From assembly GCA_019322485.1 (NCBI GenBank), contig JAHWIK010000019.1:1-64000 (forward strand): a DNA stretch of 64,000 nt. Direction: 5' to 3'. A program made the translations under genes and the position numbers. Below, piece by piece: positions 8,901 through 18,250 of this stretch; position 1 is the first letter of the stretch, and every line of letters begins with the position of its first letter. The notes beneath the pieces are model-generated. The model was not told the DNA's origin. It saw only the letters and a list, made by a program, of their open reading frames with translations, and did no database searches. Source of the stretch: Candidatus Woesearchaeota archaeon (GTDB lineage: Archaea > Nanobdellota > Nanobdellia > Woesearchaeales > JAHWIC01).

Positions 8901-10050
8901 CAGCCGCAGCATAGAGCTTGATGAGCTTACAGCAAGGGAAGAGGAGCTTGCATTCCAGAAGTGGCTGGACATTGTCTTAGGTCGTGACCCAATAACAAAG
9001 AAGTCAACAACAGTTAACATTGAGGACAGGCTTGAGGGCGAGGTTGATGAAGATTTCATTTCAATGATTGAACAGCACTTAAGCCATATAGCAGACGGCT
9101 ATAAAGATTCAAGAAGCAGAGATATCCCTGGTTATATCAAGCTGTTAAAGGAACTGGGTTCAAGCCCAACACTTGACCAGGTTCTTGAATTGCAGCAAAG
9201 GATGGACCAGTATAGAATACCTAAGAGACTTAGAAAACTCAGCACCCATATCACAGCAATAGAAGAGTATGTAGAAGAGGAAGAAGGAATTGCTGACTCT
9301 GCTCTGCCGATGTTTGAAGAGGTTAGAAGGCAGAGAGACACCCTTAAGATAGGTGTTAAAATTCCTGACCATTTATGCGACCTGGCTCTTGTTGATAATG
9401 AGGCCAAATTAAGGGGAGAGGTTGCTGAGATGGAGCCAGAGGTAACTCCTGAGTACAGGAAACGGGTTGAGGATTCCTTAACAGCAAGAGAAAGAAGAGC
9501 CAGGTTGAGGCATGCAAAACAAAAGGCTGAGACCTGGGAGAAGGTGAAGGACTCGTGGCATGAGGAAATCAGGGATGTAAAACGTATGCTAACCAAATCA
9601 GCTGATACTATTGAGCGTGAATATATTAATGATGAGAAGCAGTGTACACCTGAGGTTAAACCTTATGCAGAGAGTTATGTTGCTGCATTAAGAGTTTATG
9701 CATCACACCCAGTTGGCCAGGATGCTGAAGCATTGAAACAGGTTGGAAAAACCCTAAATGAGTTTGCGCTAAAGCAGGCAATCGACCTAAGAGGAAGCAC
9801 AGAATTACATGGCAAGATATGCGAGCTAACAAAGGCAATAAGATACGGCACATTGAGAACCAACCTCAAGAGGCTGGAGCGTGTACTGGCAATTGCACAG
9901 AAAGATGTAGGTCCAGATGCAGGCCGTGAGGATGTCATAGCACAGGCTAAAACCACTCTAAGAGAAAAGTTAAGCACTGCTTACAGCGCACTAAGACTTG
10001 ACAGTATATCTGTCAGATATATTCCTGAGGAAGGAAATGGCAAGAGCTAG
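5944..10050 (+). CDS. Giant Ser/Thr protein kinase with Pro-rich N-terminus and long helical C-terminus
   Basis: 1368 residues. Residues 1-25 are very basic, ~30-155 are a Pro/Glu/Lys-rich linker with tandem repeats, and the kinase domain spans about 190-555. Visible motifs: Gly-rich loop GYGGMGAVYL (~195), a GAMKIS strand that should hold the ATP-binding Lys, a REAEV helix, HRDIKPANIM (~388), GDLGLAK in place of DFG (~421), GTPYYTPPE (~444) and a DVWSLAAT helix. About 90 residues are inserted between the Gly-rich strand and the Lys strand, and ~15 more between HRD and DLG. The remaining ~800 residues are charged and helical without a recognised fold. No transmembrane segment is seen. It directly follows the metallophosphoesterase, and the coiled-coil/TPR gene starts 5 bp later. 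Confidence 0.85.
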   Translation: MVDIVGMGDEPEEKGKKKKRKPRKRKSKKQQPPKEPQQPAPEQVPAEPKPEPKEPEPATPKYIPPEPAPKAPEPEPATPKYIPPEPAPKAPEPGKKEAAPDYVAPKPKEEPQKAPEQVPAKPKDAPKAPEPKQPDPVPAEPKKDAGSETEVAPAGEQITQILEAKKRWADETNWKQTEDLTGESINGSKLEKKLGYGGMGAVYLFHQTTAKALENSKLHEHFNAIELLWNYVYNGLIELSKVGVEGYKEGLTPEQRMIVVHRTPGLLDELWTDVRRKGDKSAMQILGDKELADIVSSGAMKISPPHEEMKKRSRREAEVQRRAPHLNLIAEFFSGSAENRVYIGLEYIDHVMHLDKLKEPMQAEIAFQIGCTVLEFLAHLASLEVGVAHRDIKPANIMIKRMPCLTKGGIILPNGYGVVKGGDLGLAKYLNRKETKLSETGAFHGTPYYTPPERSEYQISKPSGDVWSLAATLYDMVAGRVPFGGEGDSPFTIVRKIVSASYKNDPAFPSNLRIAVGKSKLPPKLESLILEMLVKGTKEFYQRIHEIEDIEAVEYREARPGPEAFLKKAQVVVDRMPGLYAGVTAEERKVLEEAGVDVSEIKEMSTDERQRMIREAFDLPTELTDADKAVAEKLKAEIQDALEKRDAIIKKGGEALSNLQDRYKVFAQELRVSSANYALADLVPVSVEKEVDSPDGPRFTKAVYLERGIDHHNHAVELIKRIWVDDIYKYLKENIGEDNVKKTATKMRSFRHVDEKEAVGDDLRKDQAVRLLEILLVREFYIDEADEIKNDIIKYAGERAAYYLGVSREKFVEFKGGRAYATFIDRVRGMNGHGGSKKDAAIEGLIKDRGEEALAALNKSKEAFVKLCGENEYAKLIGSEEDAHSKLVAKLKDEAEQEKFVREQGSAYLERLSKPGKERDEYKKVEGEVALSVYFHKYKIDGKKSPDAAYEELKAKVAGDKAVGSDFREIEGKIVLHGLMDRIHNCSRSIELDELTAREEELAFQKWLDIVLGRDPITKKSTTVNIEDRLEGEVDEDFISMIEQHLSHIADGYKDSRSRDIPGYIKLLKELGSSPTLDQVLELQQRMDQYRIPKRLRKLSTHITAIEEYVEEEEGIADSALPMFEEVRRQRDTLKIGVKIPDHLCDLALVDNEAKLRGEVAEMEPEVTPEYRKRVEDSLTARERRARLRHAKQKAETWEKVKDSWHEEIRDVKRMLTKSADTIEREYINDEKQCTPEVKPYAESYVAALRVYASHPVGQDAEALKQVGKTLNEFALKQAIDLRGSTELHGKICELTKAIRYGTLRTNLKRLERVLAIAQKDVGPDAGREDVIAQAKTTLREKLSTAYSALRLDSISVRYIPEEGNGKS
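6106..6219 (+). repeat. 57-bp tandem repeat (two identical copies) in kinase linker
   Basis: Two adjacent, identical 57-bp units encode a 19-residue Pro-rich unit beginning PEPATPKYIPPEP. Identical codons in both units indicate a recent duplication. The repeat lengthens a disordered linker between the basic N-terminus and the kinase domain. Confidence 0.9.
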
Positions 10051-10055
10051 ATAAG

Positions 10056-13000
10056 ATGGCAGCAAAGAAACAAGCTAGGAAGAAGAGAAAAACACCAAAG
10101 GCTGGTGCAGGAAAGCCAAAAGCAGCTAGAAAAAGGGCTCCTAAACCAACTCCAGCACAGGCTGCGCCTGCTAAAGCTCCAGAAGCAGCTCCACCACAGG
10201 ATGCGCCTGCTGAAGCTCCTGATAGTGGGAGTGCTAGTCCACCTGCTCCAACAGACCAGGGTGCTCCTGAACATCCAATATACGAAGGAAACGCATTAAG
10301 TCAGGGAACCCTTGACAAGATTCTTGAAGCAAGAGACAGTGCAGTAACAGAAAGAGACCGTTTGCGTGGAAGGGTCGATGAAGTCAATGTAGAGAATGCT
10401 AAAGTAAAAGCACATGCAGACATGGTTGAGGCAGATAATAAAGACTATGTTGCTCGCTTGCAAGAGGTAGAAGCAGAACTTCGAGGTGTCAAAGCAGAGA
10501 TTGATGTTAACACAGTTAGAGATTACACTGTTGAGGGGGCAATTGTAGAAAGAGAAAAAGATCATATTACAAAAGCAATCAGTGATAGAGACGAAGTACT
10601 AAAGACTGGAGATAATAAAGGTCTAAAGTTTGTTTATGAGCTCGTTACTCTAAATCCAGACGGCTCAGTCTTTGAAACAACTAATCCTAAAGCTTACACA
10701 GTAAAGGAAGCAACAGAGCTAATTGGAAAGTTAAAGGACCAAGAGAGCCTATTAAGGCAGAAGAAACACCAAACAGGACAGAGAGAATGGGCTGGAGGGG
10801 ACGACAAGGCCAAGTCCTTAGATAAACAGATTAGGCAGATTGGACACATAAGAAGAAGGCTAGAGGTGCTTATAGAGCAAGCTCAATCTGGAAATTATGT
10901 AGTAGTTGCAAGCGAGATTAAAGCTATCAAAGAAGGAAAACCTATTGGGTCTACTATTCCTGTGATGAATCATGTAAACGAGGCAAGAAGCAGAATCAAA
11001 GGACTTGAATATGACATAATAAGGTTGACAGCACACGGAGCTTTTGCCAAAGCAGCTGGCAAAAAACATGCTTTAAAGATTAAGTGGAATGATGAAAAAT
11101 CAATATATGTCAACGCTGAAACTGGAAAAGAGTTCAAGCCTACAGGTACAGAACTTATACAAAGGCTGATGGAAGCTCAAACAACAATTGAAAGAGCAGA
11201 GCAAGAGAAAAGAGAAACAGGACCTAAGATAGCTAAACTTGAAGCAGAAAAAACGGACTTACAGCAGAGGCTCCTAATAGAAAAAGATGAGGAATATAAG
11301 AGAGGGGAACAGAACGGCCTACAGCTAGGTGCCGTAACTCTTTCAAATGTTCAAGAGAAGCATAATGAGGCCTTAGCTGAATTGAAGAAGTCACTAAGAC
11401 TATCAAAGTCAGCCCAGGCAAGACTTGAAGTTGCGAGAAATTTTTTACGGCTTGAAGGAATACATGCAACAGAACATGCAATAGACCTTGAAGTAAGACT
11501 GGGTATTCATGGGGAATACATGCTAATCGAAGACGCTGAAGCACAGATGAGCGGTGCTGCAGGTCCTCTTGGCATTGATACTCCTTCAGTTATAGAGAGA
11601 TTAAGAAAAGTTACCCTTATGGGCACTGAGCAGGAGGAAGCCTTGGAAAGAATCCTCGGAGAGATTTCTTTAGCTGGAAGCGAGATTTTACAGACTGTGA
11701 GACAAGACAGCAGGAACCTCAACAAGCTTCTAAGACAATATGAGAAATGGAGTGCTGAAAAAGCTGAAGCCAAAGAGCTCCAAAAGAGCATACCTAGATT
11801 GGAAGAATACCGTACAAGACTAGCTGAATCACAATCAAATGCAAAGAAGAAAAGGAGCGATACTGCTATTGAGCTTGACCTGCTCCATAAAAACATGATA
11901 ACAAGAAGGGAGCTGGTCGCTGCGAAAGCTAGAAACAAGAGAGGAGCAGAGGCTATTGATTCTATTCTAGAGTCAAGGAGAGAATCATTAGACAAAGCTG
12001 CAGCAAGGTACGCTGCAAGAGACGAGGCTGGACTTTATAGAGCCGCTCCATTTGTTGAGTTTATCAGAGAGACACTTCCTCTTAACACAAAAGGTCTTGT
12101 TCCAAAATCAACAAGAAAGAAGAAGGTTGACCCTAACAGCATAAGAAGGTGGCAGGCAATAGAACAAAGGCTTCGTGACTTATACGAACAGTCATATGTC
12201 GCAGTGTTAGACATAGCCAATGAAAGGCAGGCAAGAGTTAGGCTTGCTGAAGAAAAGGTTATAGACGGCACAATAATCATAGAAGGCGGCGCGCCAAAAG
12301 AATTGCTGGAAGCAATGGACATTATCAGCAGGGTTGATAATGATTATGTCAGCGAACTTAGAAAAGTATATGGTTCGGTCAAAAAACAGATTGAAGACGG
12401 TAATTCAAAGGGATTGTTCACAGATGTAGAGGTACCAACCTTTAGGCAGTATATTGGAATAGATTTCAAAAGAATAGTAGATTCAGTTCCTGACGAATTC
12501 AAACCATCTCTTCAAAGATTATATGAAAAACAGATAATGGCTAATGCTCTTAAGGAATCTGAGCTTGAAGACCTGTTAGCAGACCCAGATGCAGCTAAAA
12601 AGCTTGCAGAAGAAGGTCTTGAAGGAGGACCACTCGGGTTTATACTAAAGATACTTGCTATGCTGGGCGGTGGTGGCGGAATAAGCTACCAGAAACAATC
12701 TGTTGTTGTATCAGCAAGGGGGAGAAAAACTCCAAGCGAACAGGACAAGGTTTACAGAAGCCTGCTGTACAACATGATTAAGGCAGCTACTACATCTGAA
12801 TGGAAGACTCTAATCGGCTCTGACCCAGCGATGGTTAAGTACTATGAGAGAGATGAAGCTGCTAAGGCAAAATACGAGCAATTCACCAGAAGCCTCAAGG
12901 GAATGCAGCCTGGAAGGGTTATGGCTCTAGAAGACCAGCTTGAAGCATTAAAAGGAGAACTGGTTGATGCAGAAGCAAGTGTAGCAGAGCTAAACAGGGA

Positions 13001-14537
13001 AGTTGGAAAACTAGAAGGAACTCTGGAATCAAGAACTGTAGAGCGTGATAAGTTAAGTGGTGAATTAAAACAGGAAAGAGAACAGCATGAAGCCTATAGA
13101 ACAGAAAAAGAAGGAATTATAGAAAGATTAACTGGAGAGGCCAATGAATTAGAAGGGAAGCTTACTGAAGGAAGAGGAGAGCGTGACAGGTTAAGTTCTG
13201 AGTTGGCAGAAACAAGAGAAAACTATGAATCATACAGGACAGAAGCAGAAGAAAAATTAGAAGCATTAACTGCACAGGTTGGAGACTTAACAGGAAGGAT
13301 GGAAGCAACAGAGGATGAGCGTGACAGGTTACGTTCTGAGTTTGCAGAAACAAGAGAAAACTATGAAAGAGACAGGACAGAAGCTGAGGGCAGATTAGAA
13401 GCATTAACTGCACAGGTTGGAGACTTGAGAGGAAGGCTGGAATCAACAAAAGATGAGCGTGACAGGTTAAGTTCTGAGTTATCAGAATCAAGAGAAGAAT
13501 ATGAAACATACAGGACAGAAGCTGAGGGCAAACTAGAAGCCTTGACCAGCCAGGTTGGAAGATTGGAAGGAAGTCTGGAAGAAACAGGTGCTGAGCGTGA
13601 CAGGGTAAATGATGAATTAAGAGACGAAAGAGGAAGAAATGAAGCTTACAGGACTGAAACAGCAGGAAGGATAGCAGACTTAAATGATGAACTTGGCCGT
13701 TTGAGAGCAACTCTAACAGCAACAACTACTGAGCGTGACAGCCTAAGTGTTGAATTAGAATCAAAAACTGCAGACCTAAGAGAAAAAACAAGCCAATATG
13801 AGAGGCTTTACCAGCTTCTGGAAACAGCTGTTCCTGGTTTCCATGATATAAATGATACTTACACTGAGGATGATGGACTGCTTGAAGCTGCATACCAATC
13901 CTCACAAAGCGGAAGGCATGATGAGGCAATTACCAGGCTTAATGTTTTGAGAATCCGCTCTCCACAGAATATCTGGTCTGATTATGATATGGGGCATGCA
14001 CAGCTTAAGAAAGGAGATTATGAGGGGGCTGTTGCTTCATTCTTAAGAGCAACTAACTCAAACACAAGCACATATGTACGTTCAGACCTTGCTTTTACAT
14101 ATACCTTATTGGGAGACAATGACACAGCAATGAAACATGCAGAAATAGCCTTGCGAATAGACCCTGCAAATAAAGATGCGATAGATATTTTGCATAAGTC
14201 TGGAGCCGAATTGTTAAATGAAGGGGATATTGATGGAGCAATTCGCGGCTATGATGCCTTAATAGAGCATAATCAGGAACATTGTCTGGCATATTATAAC
14301 AGGGGCATTGCTTTCCTCAGAAAAGAGGATTTTGCAAATGCTGTTCTTTCTTTAGAGAGGGCAGTAGAATTAAATTCAACTGACTCATGGAAGCGTTCAG
14401 ACCTTGCTTACGCATACCTAAGGAGGGGTGCAGAAGGAGACCGTCAGCTGGCACAGGCCCAGGCAGAGAATGCGTTGAGGTTAGACTCTAGAAACCAGGA
14501 AGCTATAAATATTATAAGCCACCTCCGTTATAACTAA
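10056..14537 (+). CDS. Giant coiled-coil protein with C-terminal TPR domain
   Basis: 1493 residues. The first ~70 are a Lys/Ala/Pro-rich basic linker similar in style to the upstream kinase. The central part is mostly charged helix with coiled-coil character, with one apolar Gly-rich segment near residues 860-880 (GGPLGFILKILAMLGGGGG). Residues ~996-1225 are five exact-length 46-residue coiled-coil repeats. From ~1260 to the end are TPR units (for example DYDMGHAQLKKGDYEGAVASF and YYNRGIAFLRKEDFANAVLSL). The start follows the kinase stop by 5 bp. A structural or scaffold role is likely; it might form a long rod whose TPR end binds partners. No enzymatic motif is seen. Confidence 0.8.
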   Translation: MAAKKQARKKRKTPKAGAGKPKAARKRAPKPTPAQAAPAKAPEAAPPQDAPAEAPDSGSASPPAPTDQGAPEHPIYEGNALSQGTLDKILEARDSAVTERDRLRGRVDEVNVENAKVKAHADMVEADNKDYVARLQEVEAELRGVKAEIDVNTVRDYTVEGAIVEREKDHITKAISDRDEVLKTGDNKGLKFVYELVTLNPDGSVFETTNPKAYTVKEATELIGKLKDQESLLRQKKHQTGQREWAGGDDKAKSLDKQIRQIGHIRRRLEVLIEQAQSGNYVVVASEIKAIKEGKPIGSTIPVMNHVNEARSRIKGLEYDIIRLTAHGAFAKAAGKKHALKIKWNDEKSIYVNAETGKEFKPTGTELIQRLMEAQTTIERAEQEKRETGPKIAKLEAEKTDLQQRLLIEKDEEYKRGEQNGLQLGAVTLSNVQEKHNEALAELKKSLRLSKSAQARLEVARNFLRLEGIHATEHAIDLEVRLGIHGEYMLIEDAEAQMSGAAGPLGIDTPSVIERLRKVTLMGTEQEEALERILGEISLAGSEILQTVRQDSRNLNKLLRQYEKWSAEKAEAKELQKSIPRLEEYRTRLAESQSNAKKKRSDTAIELDLLHKNMITRRELVAAKARNKRGAEAIDSILESRRESLDKAAARYAARDEAGLYRAAPFVEFIRETLPLNTKGLVPKSTRKKKVDPNSIRRWQAIEQRLRDLYEQSYVAVLDIANERQARVRLAEEKVIDGTIIIEGGAPKELLEAMDIISRVDNDYVSELRKVYGSVKKQIEDGNSKGLFTDVEVPTFRQYIGIDFKRIVDSVPDEFKPSLQRLYEKQIMANALKESELEDLLADPDAAKKLAEEGLEGGPLGFILKILAMLGGGGGISYQKQSVVVSARGRKTPSEQDKVYRSLLYNMIKAATTSEWKTLIGSDPAMVKYYERDEAAKAKYEQFTRSLKGMQPGRVMALEDQLEALKGELVDAEASVAELNREVGKLEGTLESRTVERDKLSGELKQEREQHEAYRTEKEGIIERLTGEANELEGKLTEGRGERDRLSSELAETRENYESYRTEAEEKLEALTAQVGDLTGRMEATEDERDRLRSEFAETRENYERDRTEAEGRLEALTAQVGDLRGRLESTKDERDRLSSELSESREEYETYRTEAEGKLEALTSQVGRLEGSLEETGAERDRVNDELRDERGRNEAYRTETAGRIADLNDELGRLRATLTATTTERDSLSVELESKTADLREKTSQYERLYQLLETAVPGFHDINDTYTEDDGLLEAAYQSSQSGRHDEAITRLNVLRIRSPQNIWSDYDMGHAQLKKGDYEGAVASFLRATNSNTSTYVRSDLAFTYTLLGDNDTAMKHAEIALRIDPANKDAIDILHKSGAELLNEGDIDGAIRGYDALIEHNQEHCLAYYNRGIAFLRKEDFANAVLSLERAVELNSTDSWKRSDLAYAYLRRGAEGDRQLAQAQAENALRLDSRNQEAINIISHLRYN
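13041..13730 (+). repeat. Five tandem 138-bp coding repeats (46 residues each)
   Basis: The marker GAGCGTGA recurs at 13041, 13179, 13317, 13455, 13593 and 13731, exactly 138 bp apart each time. Each unit encodes ERD(R/K)L-x-x-EL, then YRTEAE-type and L-x-x-QVG-x-L motifs. Forty-six residues equal five heptads plus one hendecad, so the unit suits a regular coiled coil. The DNA is diverged between units but never changes length. Confidence 0.9.
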
Positions 14538-14538
14538 T

Positions 14539-14603
14539 ATTGTCACTTATTAGTAACAAAAAAGAGAAAGCTTTATAAATAGGAGAAACATACCTATACA
14601 AAT
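14539..14603 (+). promoter_or_regulatory. Module A promoter, second copy
   Basis: The core GAGAAAGCTTTATAAATA (14564-14581) is identical to that at 4696-4713. It is preceded by ATTGTCACTTATTAGTAAC, a near-palindrome. The TATA start lies 32 bp before the ATG at 14604, which fits a leaderless transcript, so the second TPR gene has its own promoter. Confidence 0.7.
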
Positions 14604-17600
14604 ATGGCAGAAGCACCTAAAGACGGAAGTAATGGAAAAACCAAGGATGGGCATATTAGTAGAGTTCTGGCTACAGTAGAGCAAGAGCAGGCAGAGATGA
14701 TAGTTGCTATGGACAGCCTAAAACAATCTATGTCCAAGTATGGCGGAAAGACTGAAGAAGCTGGTGAAGAGGGTGCTGAGGAAGAGAAAGAGGAAGTTAT
14801 TCTTACTAAAGAAGAAAATGAGAAGATACTTGCTGAAGCGCAGGGGTATTTGGAAACAGCTTATAGTAAATTAAAGAAATTTGCAGAGCCGCATGCAGAT
14901 CTTATCTCATACCCTTCTGGAAGCAATATGGACTACGTAGCCCAAACAATTTCAAAAAGAACTCGAAGTCTGCATGAGCTTATATCAAGTGGAGGTAAAG
15001 CAGATGCTATACAACGTCTTAGGGCTAGGCGTGATGGGTTGGTTAAAGAGTTTAATGATAACTTACTTCTGGCATCTGAGGCTGCTAAGGCTTACAAAAT
15101 ATTGACAGAAGACAACATCAGAAGAGAAAGTTTATTGCTTAATGCGCAAGTAGACCCTGCAATAACATCACTTATGAAAGGCTGGCTGCATGAGCTTATA
15201 ATCAATTCTCACCCAGACCTTAGGCGAATGATTACAGAGACATTAGTGGAGTACAGGAGGGGCATTGGGCTGTCAGCAGATAAAACTCGTGATAATTATG
15301 ATATTTGGACAAGGATACTTGCAGATATAAGAGGGAAGGACTCAAGACTGAGTTATGCATTTGGTTATGCTAAGGCATTGTTTGAAAGGGCTGGTAGCAG
15401 TGACAGAGTTGATTTAGCCCATCATCCAACTCAATTCTCAAATACAATAAACACACTAGGCGGATTACTGACAAAGATTGGTGAGGCTGCTTACACTTCA
15501 GCTACAGAATTTGGATTAGAGGCTGCAAACCTGCGAAGCTCTACTCTTGCAGACAAACTAGGGGGCGGCGAGAAGGTAATAACCACAAGGGAAGATATTA
15601 AAGAGTTTATAGATCTTGAGCAAGGGGTATTAACCCGTTTGGGAGACCTTTTGTTCTCTGCTGTAAGAGGCACATCTCTCGAGGGAAAACTAAGAGATGA
15701 TTTATTCCAAACCCCCTCTGTTAAGAACGCTGGCACTGAGTATCTGGCTGCTAGGTCGCACACATTTACTTCACAGGGGCCACAAGCAGCATTGCACAAG
15801 GATATAGCATACCTAGCCAGCACACCAGACATAAAGGACAGAGCAAGGATCGCAGAGGATTTGATAAATAAAGGATTCAAAGGAAGCTATAGGGAATTGA
15901 GCGGCAGAGAAGGCTCAGAGACCGAAACCTCAAAGAAAAAGGGGCCTTACGAGGAATTGGATGAATTGCGTAAAAGGGGAGGCCTAGGCCATGATGGATT
16001 TAATGCAGAGGTTATACCTTACCCTACATTTAAAGAGTTAGAGAAAGCAATTGACAATATTGTAAGAAACCCAGATCATGAGGTAGTCAGACATGCTCAT
16101 TTCCAAGCATCAAGACTTTTTGAGGCACTTGGAGCATACAGGCTTTATGGGGATATCACTGAATTAAGCCTGGTTGCACCTAAGCTATCTGCTCCTGATG
16201 CAGAACCTACTGAAGACCAGCTTAGGGAAGCTGGGGACAGAAGAAGGGCGCTTGCTGCTGCAATAAAGCAGGAGGTAGGGGGGCTCTACAGAAAATTACA
16301 GAATACTGAGGATGAATTAAGTACTTTTGGAGAAGAGGGGCTCAAATTTTCATATTTAACAAAAAGGAAGATGTTCGAGATAGTTGACGGGATTGTAGCA
16401 GAGCCGCACCAGGATAAGGTACAGAAGCTCAACAGCCGGCTAGCAAGAATCTATGAGGTTCTGCGTATGTATGATGTCCTATTGAACTCAAGAAAAGGCA
16501 CCTCTGCATTAAAAGAAGAGGTTGCAGAAGAGAAGAGAGTGATAAATTTTGACAAAGATGCTCTGGCTATCTATGTCAGGAATGCCCAGGATCCATTGCA
16601 GACCCTGATACGGGAGGAATTCATTGACCACAGAAAATTATTGGATAAAAGGCAGGGAATGAGTAGGGATATGACTGATGACCAATATTTTGAAGCTGCA
16701 AAATTTGATATGAGCAATGACAGGCTCTTAATAGGCTATGCAGCAAGATTCTACAGAGCAGATATGCGTTCGTATAGAGCACTTATTGATGGCTCAAGCG
16801 AGGCAATCACCAGATTAGAAGAATTTGGAAGGAGGTTATTAAGGCTTTACAGTTCAGTCTCCTCATTGGCAAAGGCGCTTCACCTGAAGTCTCCTGAGAT
16901 GGACGATTCAAAGGCCATTGAGCTTCTAGCTAAATACAATAATGATACTGGAAGAGTTGGGAATGTATTTGAGTTCACAGGCAAACGAAAGGCTGAACTC
17001 GAAAGTTTCTTGAATCTAGAGGTAGGGATATTAAATCAGATATCAGAATTAGTGCCCCAGTTATTTAATGGTATGTCTGATGCAGGTTATCTCGACTATC
17101 CTCATGACGACAAGCTAATGGAAAAGGCAAGAGGATTTAGCGAGCAAGGTAAATATGATCAGGCAGTTGAGCTCTTGGACATGGTTTTGATGCGTATGCC
17201 AAACGACCCATGGGTATATTACGAAAAGGGCAGAATACAGCTCAGACTAGGAAAAGCTGATGAGGCAATTGAGTCATTCAAATTAGCAGTAGAAGATAAT
17301 CCTAATACCAAGACTTACCATGCTCTAGCTCACGCACTCGTAAAAAGGAAAAATCCAGAGGATATTGATAGCGCAAGAAAGCTTGCACAAATTGCAGTAG
17401 ATTTAGATTCTAAGAATACTGATGCAAGAGATTTGCTTGAAGCTTTGGGTGGCCGTGTCCCTACCACAGGAGGGGAAGGCAAAGACTTCACTGGTGTCGA
17501 AGCACTGTATACAACTGCAACTGATTTGTTAAAAACAGGTAATGTAGATGACGCAATTGCCCGGTATGATGAGATTATAGCAAAGAATCCAGATTATACC

Positions 17601-18221
17601 TGGGCGCATTATGACAGGGGTATTGCTTACCTTAGGAAAGCAGATTATAAAGAATCTGCTGCTTCTTTAGGAAAGGCAGCAGAACTGGAACCAAACGATG
17701 CAAATATACGTTCAGACCTTGCCAGTGTTTATGAGAAGCTTGGCAATGTTAAGGAGGCAAGAGCACATGCAGAGAAAGCCTTGGAATTAGAGCCTGGAAA
17801 TAGTGCTGCACAATCTCTATTGGAAACTCTGGACAGAAAAATCTCTGCTTTCAGCGATATATATGACAAACATGGGAATGATGATGAAATACAAGCAGCT
17901 GGAAGCGAGCTTTTAGCAGGTGGAGACTTTGATGGAGCAATACGGCATTACGATGCTATACTAGCACGTGCTCCAAATGCTTCAGCACATTATGATAAAG
18001 CACATGCTTTGCTTAAGAAAGGAGAGTATAAAGAAGCCATTGATTCATTTAGAAAGGCTGCACAGCTTATGCCTGGCACATCATGGATACACTCAGACCT
18101 TGCTATTGCTTATGAAAAGCTTGGTTTGCCTAAAGCAGCAAAATCTCAAGCAGAGCTGACTTTACAGCTAGACCCAAAGGATGAAGGCGCACAAGGTGTG
18201 CTTGAAAGAATTTCTGAATAA
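14604..18221 (+). CDS. Giant helical protein with C-terminal TPR repeats
   Basis: 1205 residues. An acidic N-terminal segment (about 50-75, Glu-rich) is followed by ~750 residues of charged helical sequence without a recognised family. From about residue 840 to the end are TPR units in two blocks separated by a short linker near 955-970, for example VYYEKGRIQLRLGKADEAIES, THYDRG-like and ASAHYDKAHALLKKGEYKEAI stretches. No signal peptide, transmembrane helix or catalytic motif is seen. The promoter matches that of the metallophosphoesterase-kinase operon, so the two are probably coregulated. Probably a scaffold of the same assembly; its N-terminal fold may be novel. Confidence 0.8.
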   Translation: MAEAPKDGSNGKTKDGHISRVLATVEQEQAEMIVAMDSLKQSMSKYGGKTEEAGEEGAEEEKEEVILTKEENEKILAEAQGYLETAYSKLKKFAEPHADLISYPSGSNMDYVAQTISKRTRSLHELISSGGKADAIQRLRARRDGLVKEFNDNLLLASEAAKAYKILTEDNIRRESLLLNAQVDPAITSLMKGWLHELIINSHPDLRRMITETLVEYRRGIGLSADKTRDNYDIWTRILADIRGKDSRLSYAFGYAKALFERAGSSDRVDLAHHPTQFSNTINTLGGLLTKIGEAAYTSATEFGLEAANLRSSTLADKLGGGEKVITTREDIKEFIDLEQGVLTRLGDLLFSAVRGTSLEGKLRDDLFQTPSVKNAGTEYLAARSHTFTSQGPQAALHKDIAYLASTPDIKDRARIAEDLINKGFKGSYRELSGREGSETETSKKKGPYEELDELRKRGGLGHDGFNAEVIPYPTFKELEKAIDNIVRNPDHEVVRHAHFQASRLFEALGAYRLYGDITELSLVAPKLSAPDAEPTEDQLREAGDRRRALAAAIKQEVGGLYRKLQNTEDELSTFGEEGLKFSYLTKRKMFEIVDGIVAEPHQDKVQKLNSRLARIYEVLRMYDVLLNSRKGTSALKEEVAEEKRVINFDKDALAIYVRNAQDPLQTLIREEFIDHRKLLDKRQGMSRDMTDDQYFEAAKFDMSNDRLLIGYAARFYRADMRSYRALIDGSSEAITRLEEFGRRLLRLYSSVSSLAKALHLKSPEMDDSKAIELLAKYNNDTGRVGNVFEFTGKRKAELESFLNLEVGILNQISELVPQLFNGMSDAGYLDYPHDDKLMEKARGFSEQGKYDQAVELLDMVLMRMPNDPWVYYEKGRIQLRLGKADEAIESFKLAVEDNPNTKTYHALAHALVKRKNPEDIDSARKLAQIAVDLDSKNTDARDLLEALGGRVPTTGGEGKDFTGVEALYTTATDLLKTGNVDDAIARYDEIIAKNPDYTWAHYDRGIAYLRKADYKESAASLGKAAELEPNDANIRSDLASVYEKLGNVKEARAHAEKALELEPGNSAAQSLLETLDRKISAFSDIYDKHGNDDEIQAAGSELLAGGDFDGAIRHYDAILARAPNASAHYDKAHALLKKGEYKEAIDSFRKAAQLMPGTSWIHSDLAIAYEKLGLPKAAKSQAELTLQLDPKDEGAQGVLERISE

Positions 18222-18250
18222 TTAGGATTTTTTAGATTTCTTAATCTAAT
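18222..18250. terminator. Convergent terminator hairpin
   Basis: The inverted repeat TTAGATT-TCT-TAATCTAA followed by a T run lies between the stops of two convergent genes and could end transcription from the left, with A/T-rich sequence on both sides. It is short, so confidence is moderate. Confidence 0.4.

Noticed and set aside
13162..13725. 187-codon minus-strand frame over the 46-residue repeats
   Set aside because: A shadow of the tandem coding repeat, with Leu/His-rich low-complexity translation and no start signals.
13041..13730. Regular 138-bp periodicity as a possible CRISPR or satellite array
   Set aside because: The repeats are in frame, diverged in sequence and coding; there are no identical repeats with unique spacers.
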